Positions 8,764 through 15,612 of a stretch of DNA of 36,069 nucleotides are shown here, in pieces (positions within the stretch are counted from its first letter, which is position 1; each line of letters starts with the position of its first letter). A program made the translations under genes and the position numbers. The DNA comes from CAILHX01 sp036561085 (GTDB lineage: Bacteria; Pseudomonadota; Gammaproteobacteria; Burkholderiales; Methylophilaceae): assembly GCA_036561085.1 (NCBI GenBank), contig DATBPY010000217.1:1-36069 (forward strand), written 5' to 3'. The notes beneath the pieces were generated by a model. That model searched no databases. It was not told the origin of the DNA and was given only the letters and a program-made list of their open reading frames with translations.

Positions 8764-9597
8764 ATGAATACTAATACAGCGCGTTTTGCTCCAAACTCCT
8801 CACCACGCATGAATGTCGCGTGGCCGCTCAATAGCACGATGATGCAGGCTCCGCATAGCCCATTGCAGAATCATCTTCTTGCCGCTTTACCGACTGAAGA
8901 TTTCGATCGTCTGTCACCGCATCTGGAATTAGTGTCTATGCCTGTTGGTGAAGTTCTTCATGAAGCTGGCGGTCGCATGCAGTATGTCTATTTTCCTACG
9001 ACGGCCATCATATCGCTGGTCTCTGTTTTGGAAGATGGGGCTACTGCTGAAACTGCGATCATAGGCAACGAAGGCGTACTCGGCATGTCGCTGTTGATTA
9101 ACGGAGGAACCACTCCTAGCCGCGCAATCGTGCAAAACGCCGGTTTCGGCTACAAAGTGAAGGTGCAGTTATTGAAGAATGAATTCGATCATGGCGGCCC
9201 TTTGCTGCATGTATTTTTGCGTTACTTCCAGACACTCATTACCCATACGGCACAAACCGCAGTTTGCAATCGCCACCATACGGTTGAGCAACAGCTTTGC
9301 CGCTTTCTGTTAATGAGCTTGGATAGACTGACTTCCAATACCGTCACCATGACGCATGAACTGATCGCGACCATGTTGGGCGTACGTCGCGAAGGTGTCA
9401 CGGAAGCGGCAGGCAATATACAGCGTGCCGGGATGATCAAGTACAGCCGTGGCAAGATCGAAGTATTGGCCAGACCTAAGTTGGAAAAAGCAGCTTGCGA
9501 GTGCTACTCAGTACTCAAGACCGAGTTCGATCGCCTGCTAAGCGACATCCCCGGCAATCACTCTTTCCCTATGCTTGGCCATTCCAGAACGCATTAA
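8764..9597 (+). CDS. Crp/Fnr-family transcriptional regulator
   Basis: A 277-residue regulator. An unstructured head of about 35 residues is followed by a cyclic-nucleotide-binding-like jelly roll (about 36-155, from NHLLAALPTEDFDRL) and a winged helix (about 170-240) containing MLGVRREGVTEAAGNIQRAG. The segment HHTVEQQLCRFLLMSLDRL is the dimer helix. The sensor pocket lacks an obvious cAMP signature, and no FNR-type cysteine cluster is seen, so the ligand is unknown. This subtype commonly sits near envelope-stress or two-component genes, as here. The start is supported by GAGGG six bases before the ATG. The 222 bases upstream show no clear operator. Confidence 0.92.
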   Translation: MNTNTARFAPNSSPRMNVAWPLNSTMMQAPHSPLQNHLLAALPTEDFDRLSPHLELVSMPVGEVLHEAGGRMQYVYFPTTAIISLVSVLEDGATAETAIIGNEGVLGMSLLINGGTTPSRAIVQNAGFGYKVKVQLLKNEFDHGGPLLHVFLRYFQTLITHTAQTAVCNRHHTVEQQLCRFLLMSLDRLTSNTVTMTHELIATMLGVRREGVTEAAGNIQRAGMIKYSRGKIEVLARPKLEKAACECYSVLKTEFDRLLSDIPGNHSFPMLGHSRTH

Positions 9598-9601
9598 ATC
9601 A

Positions 9602-9949
9602 ATGTCTACTGTCATGAATAACAATCATCCATTACAAGACAACCCCACAACGGGGATGGGCTTTGATAAAGGAATCGAAACTTTTGTCACTGCCCTGCGC
9701 GAAGAAGGACTGGATACCGCAGAGCCATATAAAGCAGGGAAAGCTGCCAGCATATCGGAACCAACGGTGAGGTTTCAGGGTGGTATGGCGGCCTTATTCA
9801 AGGCGTTCTCGATCGCTCAAGCACGAGGATTGCCGGTGTTGGATGTGAGAGTGGCTTATTATTCCGTTGGATCCCAGTTGGGGTCCTGGTGGGAAATGAC
9901 TTTTGCAGCCCAACCTTCATATAACGGGCCTTCCTACGGCAGCGTCTGA
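9602..9949 (+). CDS. Hypothetical protein
   Basis: A 115-residue protein I do not recognise. It starts four bases after the Crp/Fnr gene ends, so the two are probably co-transcribed. A TTG-initiated reading from 9575 would overlap the regulator, and the ATG at 9602 is more plausible although no good ribosome-binding site precedes it. The N-terminal 20 residues are polar. The middle (about 23-60) is charged and probably helical. The C-terminal half has a hydrophobic strand-like segment (GLPVLDVRVAYYSVGSQLG) and ends in a Pro/Tyr/Gly-rich tail. There is no signal peptide or membrane segment. It may assist or respond to the regulator, but that is only context. Confidence 0.65.
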   Translation: MSTVMNNNHPLQDNPTTGMGFDKGIETFVTALREEGLDTAEPYKAGKAASISEPTVRFQGGMAALFKAFSIAQARGLPVLDVRVAYYSVGSQLGSWWEMTFAAQPSYNGPSYGSV

Positions 9950-9979
9950 TCGCTACTTTCTCGATTCGATACCGTTAAT

Positions 9980-10375
9980 TTAATTGCGTGAAAGAGCCGC
10001 AGTAAACTTGTCGGATTCCGTGATGATGGTTTCAACCGCCAGATCGAATTCCATCGACTTATCAAAGAAATGGCTAATACCTAGCTGCTTGGCACTATTA
10101 CGATAATGCGGGTATGTATGATTGGTGAGCATGATTACCACAGGCCGCTTGAAGCGGTACTCGGGAGTTTGCGTATGCTTGATGACTTCAAAGCCATTAC
10201 CTTCAGCCAACTCGATATCCACCAGCATCATATCGAACTGCTCCTCATCCAGTAACTTGATTGCTTCGGCCTGGTTGGCTGCAAATTTTTCCATGACCAA
10301 CTCTTTACATTCCATCAGGCTCTCTTTGATGACTATTCTCAGCATTTCAGAATCTTCAACCAACAATACATTCAT
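9980..10375 (-). CDS. Single-domain response regulator receiver
   Basis: A 131-residue CheY-like receiver with no output domain. The acidic pair Glu7-Asp8, phospho-acceptor Asp53 (MLVDIELAEG), Thr84 (VIMLTNHT) and Lys106 (FFDKSM) are all in the expected order. Such stand-alone receivers act as phosphate sinks or as links in a phosphorelay. The nearest sensor is the CHASE3 kinase at 11815-13245, with a NarL-type regulator between them, so cross-talk is plausible. It converges with the small hypothetical gene to its left. The 127 bases upstream hold three copies of a 7-base motif described separately. Confidence 0.93.
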   Translation of the reverse strand: MNVLLVEDSEMLRIVIKESLMECKELVMEKFAANQAEAIKLLDEEQFDMMLVDIELAEGNGFEVIKHTQTPEYRFKRPVVIMLTNHTYPHYRNSAKQLGISHFFDKSMEFDLAVETIITESDKFTAALSRN

Positions 10376-10432
10376 TTTTCTTTATTGCTTTCTTTCATTC
10401 AGGCACATCAGGTTATCACTTACTATGCCAGG

Positions 10433-10494
10433 TCCTACAGTCTATAAGGCTTGGCGGGATAGCATAATCAGGTTTTGTCCTACAAGCTCCTACA
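10433..10494 (-). promoter_or_regulatory. Three copies of TCCTACA (TGTAGGA on the minus strand) upstream of the receiver gene
   Basis: Copies are at 10433-10439, 10478-10484 and 10488-10494. The last two start 10 bases apart, about one helical turn. They lie 58-119 bases upstream of the receiver's start codon, a normal position for activator sites. A related TCCGACAGT/TGTCGGAC pair occurs upstream of the EF-hand/BON gene (13268-13295). The neighbouring NarL-type regulator is the obvious candidate binder. This is inference from pattern only. Confidence 0.35.
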
Positions 10495-10502
10495 GCAATT
10501 AG

Positions 10503-11150
10503 CTACGTGATCAGATTGTTCTTGATAGCATAATAAATAAGATCTGCATTGGTCTTCAAGCTCATCTTCTCCAAAATGCGGGTACGGTACGTACTGACAG
10601 TCTTAATGCTGATATTAAGTTCGGCAGCGATATCGGTAGGGCTCAATCCTCCTGCGAGTTTGAAAAATATCTGGAATTCGCGCTTGGATAAGGTTTCATG
10701 CAACAACTTTTCTGAGGGATGACTTAATTCATTTGTCATCAGATCGGCAAGTTCAGATGAGATATAGCGCCGACCATTAGCGATAGTTCTGATCGCTTTG
10801 ATGATCTCATCCGAATCGGCGTCTTTTGATAAATACCCTTTACATCCGCTGCGTATGAGATTCAATGCATATTGCTCTTCGGCATAGCCGCTGAGTATGA
10901 GCACGGGGAGATTGGGAGCGATATGCTTAAGATCGTGCAAGGTATCCACACCGTTCTTATCCGGCATGGAAATATCCAGTACCACAATATCGTAATGGTT
11001 GGCTCTCACCATTTTAATAGCTTCTATACCGGATGCAGCTTCACCGACTACCTGCAAGCCTTCTTCCAGGTCTATCAGATTTTTCAAACCCTGGCGTACG
11101 ATGCTGTGATCATCCACCAATAGAATATTTTTCATTGCTTTCGCATGCAC
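10503..11150 (-). CDS. NarL/FixJ-family response regulator with LuxR-type DNA-binding domain
   Basis: A 215-residue two-component regulator. The receiver domain (about 6-125) has Asp14-Asp15 (LLVDDHS), phospho-acceptor Asp59 (IVVLDISMPDKNG) and Lys109 (GYLSKDAD). A LuxR-type helix-turn-helix follows at about 150-212 (TLSKREFQIF, DIAAELNISIKTVSTYRTRI). An alternative ATG at 11135, giving the typical opening MKNILLVDD, is equally possible because AAGGTG lies very close to the first ATG and rather far from the second. The partner is almost certainly the HisKA_3-type kinase at 11815-13245, since that histidine kinase type works with NarL-class regulators. The DUF1328 gene lies between them. Confidence 0.95.
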   Translation of the reverse strand: MHAKAMKNILLVDDHSIVRQGLKNLIDLEEGLQVVGEAASGIEAIKMVRANHYDIVVLDISMPDKNGVDTLHDLKHIAPNLPVLILSGYAEEQYALNLIRSGCKGYLSKDADSDEIIKAIRTIANGRRYISSELADLMTNELSHPSEKLLHETLSKREFQIFFKLAGGLSPTDIAAELNISIKTVSTYRTRILEKMSLKTNADLIYYAIKNNLIT

Positions 11151-11498
11151 CTTGATTACTACAAGGCCACATTCTAGGCAGCTTTTGAGGTTTTGTTAAT
11201 AGCCTGTGCAAAATTCCACTGGTTTATATGTCTTAGCACCGATCGACACCCCACTCAGGGCAAGGCCCAGATTAAAGCTTGGCTACATTTTGCAGTTGGC
11301 GCGGCATACGTTGCGCCGGGATAACAACTCATTTATGTAAAATACATTGTACCAACATTGGGGTTCTAACGAACCGGAGAAAGATTTTATGATGCCAGAT
11401 CAATCATAATTCAACGCGTGCTACTCCATCTAGTGACTGAAAACGAACCGTAAAATAAATTTTATTTTACTTTGTATCTGATTTATGATGAGACTTTG
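11151..11498. other. Gene-poor intergenic stretch with small structural signals
   Basis: This 348-base stretch lies between the NarL-type gene and the DUF1328 gene and has no gene I can support. It holds a short hairpin GGTTC-TAAC-GAACC at 11362-11375. That is followed by a strong-looking GGAGAAAG ribosome-binding sequence and a six-codon reading frame (11389-11409, MMPDQS then stop). It also contains the AT-only inverted repeat at 11450-11470. The tiny frame could be a leader peptide or chance. Confidence 0.4.
11450..11470. repeat. Perfect AT-rich inverted repeat, 10-bp arms
   Basis: GTAAAATAAA and TTTATTTTAC are separated by one base, giving a 21-base near-perfect palindrome 28 bases beyond the stop codon of the minus-strand DUF1328 gene. 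It is too AT-rich for a classical intrinsic terminator. It could be a protein-binding site or a weak bidirectional terminator. Confidence 0.4.
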
Positions 11499-11660
11499 CT
11501 AGCTACTTTTGTTGCCGAACAGATATGAAACAATAGTGAGTACTAAAAATACGAAAAAAAGGATTTTCGCAATTTCAGTCGCCCCGGATGCAATACCGCC
11601 AAAGCCGAATATGGCTGCAATAATGGCTATCACGAAAAAGACAATTGCATAGTGAAGCAT
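11499..11660 (-). CDS. DUF1328 small membrane protein (YtjA/UPF0391 family)
   Basis: A 53-residue protein, read directly from the sequence. It begins MLHYAIVFFVIAIIAAIFGF, continues with a short GGIASGATEIAKI linker and a second hydrophobic helix (ILFFVFLVLTIVSYLFG), and ends in NKSS. Two short membrane helices around a glycine-rich, Ala/Thr-rich turn are the signature of the DUF1328/YtjA family, whose members are typically 50-60 residues. AAGGA lies eight bases before the ATG. The function is unknown; in other bacteria members often sit near stress or envelope genes. Here it is flanked by a NarL-type regulator and a CHASE3 kinase, and near an EF-hand/BON protein, which fits an envelope-stress group. 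Confidence 0.88.
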   Translation of the reverse strand: MLHYAIVFFVIAIIAAIFGFGGIASGATEIAKILFFVFLVLTIVSYLFGNKSS

Positions 11661-11697
11661 GATGAATTCCTTTTTTAAGAGCTTGCATTAAACATGA

Positions 11698-11731
11698 GTT
11701 ATTGAATCTTGAACCAAAAGATTCAAATAAC
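11698..11731. repeat. Inverted repeat between DUF1328 and kinase genes
   Basis: TTGAATCTT (11702-11710) and AAGATTCAA (11718-11726) form a perfect 9-bp stem with a 7-base loop. It extends by four more pairs if one A (11727) is bulged. It sits upstream of both divergent genes: 38 bases before the DUF1328 start and 84 before the kinase start. It is a candidate operator or 5'-leader structure. Confidence 0.4.
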
Positions 11732-11814
11732 ACCCTAATGAACACTTTAATCAAAGTCTCTTAGCGGAACGAGACGATAACATCCGATATTGCTGTCAGA
11801 AATCACTTACATCT

Positions 11815-13245
11815 ATGCAAACGGTCGTCAAACAATTTAATCAGTTAGCGTTAACATTACGGAAATGGGTATTAAAAATCGTCGCCAGCCTGGGCGGACG
11901 GACAATTGCCATGCTAACCATCGCGCTTCTGGTTACATTGGCTTCAATCGTATTCAACGACAATTGGATACTCACGCTGCAACGGCAAGATGCATCAATC
12001 GGCCGCGCCAGGGATAACATCATTGAATTGAATATGCTGTCTGCTGAATTATTTCACGCAGAAAGCGCGCAGCGCGGTTATTTACTGATGCATCAGCCGG
12101 AATATTTAACGGATTACGCGACAGCAGTGGCTGAAACACGCCAAAGTATCAATAAAATCACTGAGTCGCTCATTAAAGACTCACCAGAGGCGTTGTCCTC
12201 CCAAGACAGGGAATGGTTATCCACGCTACCGCGAATCCTCGATTCCAAAACCACAGAAATGCAATTGACCGTCAGCCTTGCCATGAGAGGCAATGTGCAA
12301 ATGGCAAAACAATTGGTCAATCTGGGTAAAGGTACTCAGGATATGGAAAGGTTCATCGATCAAACCAATGCATTGATCACCAAGCAAAATCAGCTTCTTG
12401 CAAGCCGCAGGGAAAGCCGCAACGCAACCATGTCCATGGCACGCCAATCATTAGTCGGCGGCGCTTTGTTTTTGATATTTTTAGTAGTGTTAGTACTTAA
12501 ACAATTATTAGGCGAGATTTCTGCTAAAAATAACCTGCAGTTACAGCTCTCACGGGAAATCGTCACCAAGGAACAAATGCTCAAGGATCAATCGCAATTG
12601 CTCAATAGTCTGGCCTTGAATTATCAATCCTATGTAGAAAGCGAACGGCAACAATTATCCCGAGAGTTACACGATGAAATAGGCTCAATACTGACAGCGA
12701 CCAAGATGGACTTGAGTTGGGTAATGAAAAAAGCTAAGGATACTTTGCCGGAGATTGTGGAAAAACTCACCCGCACCAATAGCTATCTGGATAAGGGGAT
12801 TAATTTCAAGCGGCAGATCGTGGAATCCTTGCACCCTTCGCTGATGACCACGTTGGGGTTATGGCCCGCCTTGAAATCCCTGGTTGGAGATGCTGCAGAC
12901 CGCAATCAATGGCAGCTTACCCTCAATGTGCCCGAAGACACTTCCAAAGTGAACGAAACGATCAGCTTGATCGCTTATCGCGTAGTGCAAGAGTCACTGA
13001 ATAATGCCAGCAAATATGCAGAAGCCACTAAAGTCTCCGTCGATATCATTACAGACGGAAAATATCTGAAACTGGAAATCACGGATAACGGCAAAGGATT
13101 TGACGTGGGTTCTTTAGATGGCAATACGCATGGCCTTGCAGGCATGCGCCACCGCGTACTCGCAATAGGAGGCAAGTTTGAAATCACAAGTGCCATCGGT
13201 GAAGGCACTTCCACCTGGGTATTGATCCCTCTCAAGCCCTCCTGA
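11815..13245 (+). CDS. CHASE3-domain sensor histidine kinase, HisKA_3 (NarX/DegS-like) class
   Basis: A 476-residue membrane sensor. The first membrane segment is at about 29-47, followed by a periplasmic CHASE3-type helical domain (about 48-210, with ELNMLSAELFHAESAQRGYL) and a second membrane segment (about 213-231). A coiled linker then leads to a HisKA_3 dimerisation domain with phospho-acceptor His286 in SRELHDEIGS. The ATPase domain shows the N box (QESLNNASK, 392-400), G1 (DNGKGFD, 424-430) and G2 (HGLAGMRHR, 439-447). This class phosphorylates NarL-type regulators, so the protein at 10503-11150 is the probable partner. The signal sensed is unknown. No strong ribosome-binding site precedes the ATG. 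Confidence 0.93.
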   Translation: MQTVVKQFNQLALTLRKWVLKIVASLGGRTIAMLTIALLVTLASIVFNDNWILTLQRQDASIGRARDNIIELNMLSAELFHAESAQRGYLLMHQPEYLTDYATAVAETRQSINKITESLIKDSPEALSSQDREWLSTLPRILDSKTTEMQLTVSLAMRGNVQMAKQLVNLGKGTQDMERFIDQTNALITKQNQLLASRRESRNATMSMARQSLVGGALFLIFLVVLVLKQLLGEISAKNNLQLQLSREIVTKEQMLKDQSQLLNSLALNYQSYVESERQQLSRELHDEIGSILTATKMDLSWVMKKAKDTLPEIVEKLTRTNSYLDKGINFKRQIVESLHPSLMTTLGLWPALKSLVGDAADRNQWQLTLNVPEDTSKVNETISLIAYRVVQESLNNASKYAEATKVSVDIITDGKYLKLEITDNGKGFDVGSLDGNTHGLAGMRHRVLAIGGKFEITSAIGEGTSTWVLIPLKPS

Positions 13246-13267
13246 TTCCGTGAGTTTGTAGTACTTA

Positions 13268-13295
13268 TCCGACAGTAAAATCGGAGCGTGTCGGA
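13268..13295. promoter_or_regulatory. Inverted repeat TCCGACA...TGTCGGA upstream of the EF-hand/BON gene
   Basis: Seven-base arms at 13268-13274 and 13289-13295 are separated by 14 bases, lying 23 bases after the kinase stop and 91 bases before the next start codon. The left arm reads TCCGACAGT, similar to TCCTACAGT at 10433-10441 upstream of the receiver gene. It may be a response-regulator site, or a weak terminator of the kinase gene. Confidence 0.35.
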
Positions 13296-13385
13296 CTTCT
13301 TTCCTTATATAAGCCTCATATGATTGCTCCAACAACGCGAGATGGAATCGCTTTGTTTTATTCATAATCAAACAGGAGCAATAAA

Positions 13386-13892
13386 ATGAAGACATTAAAT
13401 ACATCCGCAGCATTTTTGGCTTTGGCATTGGGCGCAGTAAGTTTCAGCTCAATAGCCGCCAACCTGACCGATCCGGAAACTCAGCCTTTGACTGAAGCAT
13501 TCCAAAGTCTGGATAAAAACGGCGATGGCGTATTGAGCCAGTCCGAAGCCAGTAAAGATAACGTGTTTACAAAAGGCCATTTCGCCGCCGCAGATACCGA
13601 TCATGACGGCACATTGGATCCGAATGAATACGGCACTTACAGATCTTCCGTTCAGCAAAAAAACGTTAAGCGTGTGGTATCCGACAGCGTGATTACCACT
13701 AAGGCAAAATCCGAGATACTGGCTACCAAAGGCCTGAAAAGCCTGCAGATCAGCGTGAAGACCCACCAAGGTGTGGTGATTCTAAGTGGCTTTGTTGATT
13801 CCCCAGAAGCCAAGGCAAAAGCCGAAGAAGTCGTGTCCAAGATTGATGGCGTTAAATCCATTAATAACGACTTGGTCGTAAAGAGTTCGTAA
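13386..13892 (+). CDS. Periplasmic EF-hand and BON domain protein
   Basis: A 168-residue exported protein. A signal peptide of about 25 residues ends near SSIAA. Two calcium-binding EF-hand loops follow at 43-54 (DKNGDGVLSQSE) and 70-81 (DTDHDGTLDPNE). A BON domain (about 98-166) follows, with the typical ITTKAKSEILA start and GVVILSGFVDS core. BON domains bind membranes or ligands and protect the envelope under osmotic stress, as in OsmY, while EF-hands suggest Ca2+ sensing. AGGAG precedes the ATG by nine bases. The gene lies downstream of the CHASE3 kinase and is a likely target of that system. The pairing of EF-hand and BON in one small protein is uncommon in my knowledge. Confidence 0.9.
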   Translation: MKTLNTSAAFLALALGAVSFSSIAANLTDPETQPLTEAFQSLDKNGDGVLSQSEASKDNVFTKGHFAAADTDHDGTLDPNEYGTYRSSVQQKNVKRVVSDSVITTKAKSEILATKGLKSLQISVKTHQGVVILSGFVDSPEAKAKAEEVVSKIDGVKSINNDLVVKSS

Positions 13893-14205
13893 AGAGCACA
13901 GCAAAACCAGCTTCTGCTATTTACTACAGATCATGGGTACTACCAAGGATTGATATGGCATCGAATGCCTAATCAAACCATCAGGTAGTACCTGTGTTTT
14001 ACTTTATGCGGCTTGTTCATTCAGACGCACCGATAAGTCGCAAAAGCGCCATCCTCTGCACCAAAAATTCCTGTAAATGGCATTAGTTATTGCCCATCTC
14101 GACTACTAACCCTCTAAATGCCTTATCCAGTATAGGTTATGAGGGTGGCAACATACGGCATGCATTATGCTTCCACAATTTAGTACTATTCTCTGGAGCA
14201 TTATG
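13893..14205. other. Intergenic region with a structured element
   Basis: These 313 bases separate the EF-hand/BON gene from the pterin-dehydratase-like gene. They hold the direct repeat GTAAAGAG-TTC-GTAAAGAG, which spans the end of the BON gene (about 13878-13896), and the long hairpin at 13932-13996. I see no gene, and no convincing promoter for the next one. Confidence 0.4.
13932..13996. terminator. Long nested hairpin downstream of the EF-hand/BON gene
   Basis: The outer arms GGTACTACC (13936-13944) and GGTAGTACC (13984-13992) are perfectly complementary. They extend to 13 pairs, including two G-U pairs, between 13932 and 13996. Inside is a second stem, GGCAT-CGA-ATGCC (13957-13969), flanked by GATT/AATC. 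The plus strand continues GTTTT, a short U-tract. It may be an intrinsic terminator for the BON gene, but its size and branching also fit a structured RNA or a small repeat element. Confidence 0.45.
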
Positions 14206-14610
14206 ATGAAAACCATGTCTGAATCGCAGCAAGCTAAATTACCACAAACCAAGCAAGATCAAAGCTACTTCGTCCCCATGACACTCGCCCAAATGAGGCA
14301 TGCGCTACTGGAAGTGCCCCATTGGGAGATCGAGAATCACGGTACCGTACTCAAGCGTACTTTCCAAGGTAACAATTTCACCGGTGCATTGATATTGGCT
14401 AACAAGATCGGCGTGTTGTGCGACCATGAAGGTCACTGCCCTGAAATGACCGTAGGCCAGAATTACTGCAAGGTCATATTCCAATCGCACGAAGTGGGCG
14501 GATTGCAGGAAAACGATTTCATCATGGCGTTCAAAATAAACCAGCTTCTGGACAAGCTACGCAAGGCAACCAAGACTTACCATCTGGACCAGTTCGGCCT
14601 TATTTCATAA
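14206..14610 (+). CDS. Pterin-4a-carbinolamine dehydratase-like protein
   Basis: A 134-residue protein resembling PCD/DCoH, which dehydrates 4a-hydroxytetrahydrobiopterin formed by aromatic hydroxylases. The core is visible from PMTLAQMRHALLEVPHWEIE through RTFQGNNFTGALILANKIG to SHEVGGLQENDFIMAFKIN. The usual HHP motif reads GHCPEM, so the second His is Cys, and a two-residue insertion follows before CKV. Catalytic competence is therefore uncertain, and a structural or moonlighting role is possible. I start at 14206 because GGAG lies seven bases upstream; ATG at 14203 or 14215 is possible. No phenylalanine hydroxylase gene is nearby. Confidence 0.8.
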   Translation: MKTMSESQQAKLPQTKQDQSYFVPMTLAQMRHALLEVPHWEIENHGTVLKRTFQGNNFTGALILANKIGVLCDHEGHCPEMTVGQNYCKVIFQSHEVGGLQENDFIMAFKINQLLDKLRKATKTYHLDQFGLIS

Positions 14611-14746
14611 TGTAGGTGCATATCGACTCTGGGTTTGGTGGCTATGAGTCGCCAGGCCGGTTGCGGCATGGCCAAAGATAGAATAATCGCTTTATCGTAT
14701 GAGATAATGCTGCTATCGACTATATCAATACCTCACCTCATTCATT

Positions 14747-15592
14747 ATGGATTTCCTACAGATTCTTATTCTTGCCATCGTGCAAGGCGTTGCCGAACTT
14801 TTACCTGTATCCAGTTCTGCTCATGTCATCGTCGCCGAAAAACTCATGGGCCTTGACCCCACAACTCCTCAAATGACGCTGCTGCTGGTGATGCTACATA
14901 CCGGCACCATGTTCGCCGTCATCGTCTACTTCTGGAAGTCATGGCGCACCACCTACTTCAGCTCCGCATCTGCTTTTCGCGACAATGCGCTTTACATCAT
15001 CATCGCGACGCTAGTTACCGGCGTAGTCGGCTTGGCGATGTTGAAATTGATTAAACACCTGGTCGCCGGCAATGCTCCCGATTTCGAGATCGAACATCTA
15101 TTCGGCAATGCAAAGTTGATGGCGGCTTCACTTGCTACCGTCGGCGTGCTGATTATCGTTTCGTCACGCTTTCCTGAGAACGGCAGTACTCGATGGTCTG
15201 TACGTATCGCCGCATGGATAGGCGCAGTACAAGGCCTGTGCTTACCGTTTCGCGGCTTCTCCCGCTCCGGGGCCACCATTTCGACCGGCCTGATATTAGG
15301 CGTGGTTCGCCGGCAGGCAGAGGAATTCAGCTTCGCGCTGGCTGTAGTATTAACTCCGGCAGTGATACTCAAGGAAGCGTATCGCCTTTACAAGTCACAC
15401 GTTATTTCTGCAGCAGGGCAAACGCATGAATTGATGCATTTGATCACTCCCAGTTTATTCGGCATGGCGCTGAGTTTTCTGGCAGGATTGATCGCTCTAC
15501 GGTGGCTTTCGCGTTGGTTGGAACAAGGTCGTTGGCATTATTTCGGAATATATTGTTTGCTGGCCTCGCTGGTAGTACTTTGGGTAGGCTAA
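14747..15592 (+). CDS. uppP: Undecaprenyl-diphosphatase (BacA/UppP)
   Basis: An integral membrane phosphatase that recycles undecaprenyl pyrophosphate for peptidoglycan and other envelope polymers and can give bacitracin resistance. The 281 residues span about seven or eight hydrophobic helices. The first signature is AELLPVSSSAH (16-26, with Glu17 and the Ser-rich turn). The second is FRGFSRSGATIST (168-180), containing the essential Arg-Ser-Gly. Length and motifs match the family. It converges with the CYTH-CHAD gene, leaving only 20 bases between stop codons. The upstream 136 bases show no clear promoter. Confidence 0.95.
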   Translation: MDFLQILILAIVQGVAELLPVSSSAHVIVAEKLMGLDPTTPQMTLLLVMLHTGTMFAVIVYFWKSWRTTYFSSASAFRDNALYIIIATLVTGVVGLAMLKLIKHLVAGNAPDFEIEHLFGNAKLMAASLATVGVLIIVSSRFPENGSTRWSVRIAAWIGAVQGLCLPFRGFSRSGATISTGLILGVVRRQAEEFSFALAVVLTPAVILKEAYRLYKSHVISAAGQTHELMHLITPSLFGMALSFLAGLIALRWLSRWLEQGRWHYFGIYCLLASLVVLWVG

Positions 15593-15612
15593 GCGCTACT
15601 TTTTAATAATTT

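Noticed and set aside
15593..15612. T-rich 20-base gap between uppP and the CYTH-CHAD gene as a shared terminator
   Set aside because: It is T/A-rich but has no stem-forming inverted repeat, so I do not call a terminator.
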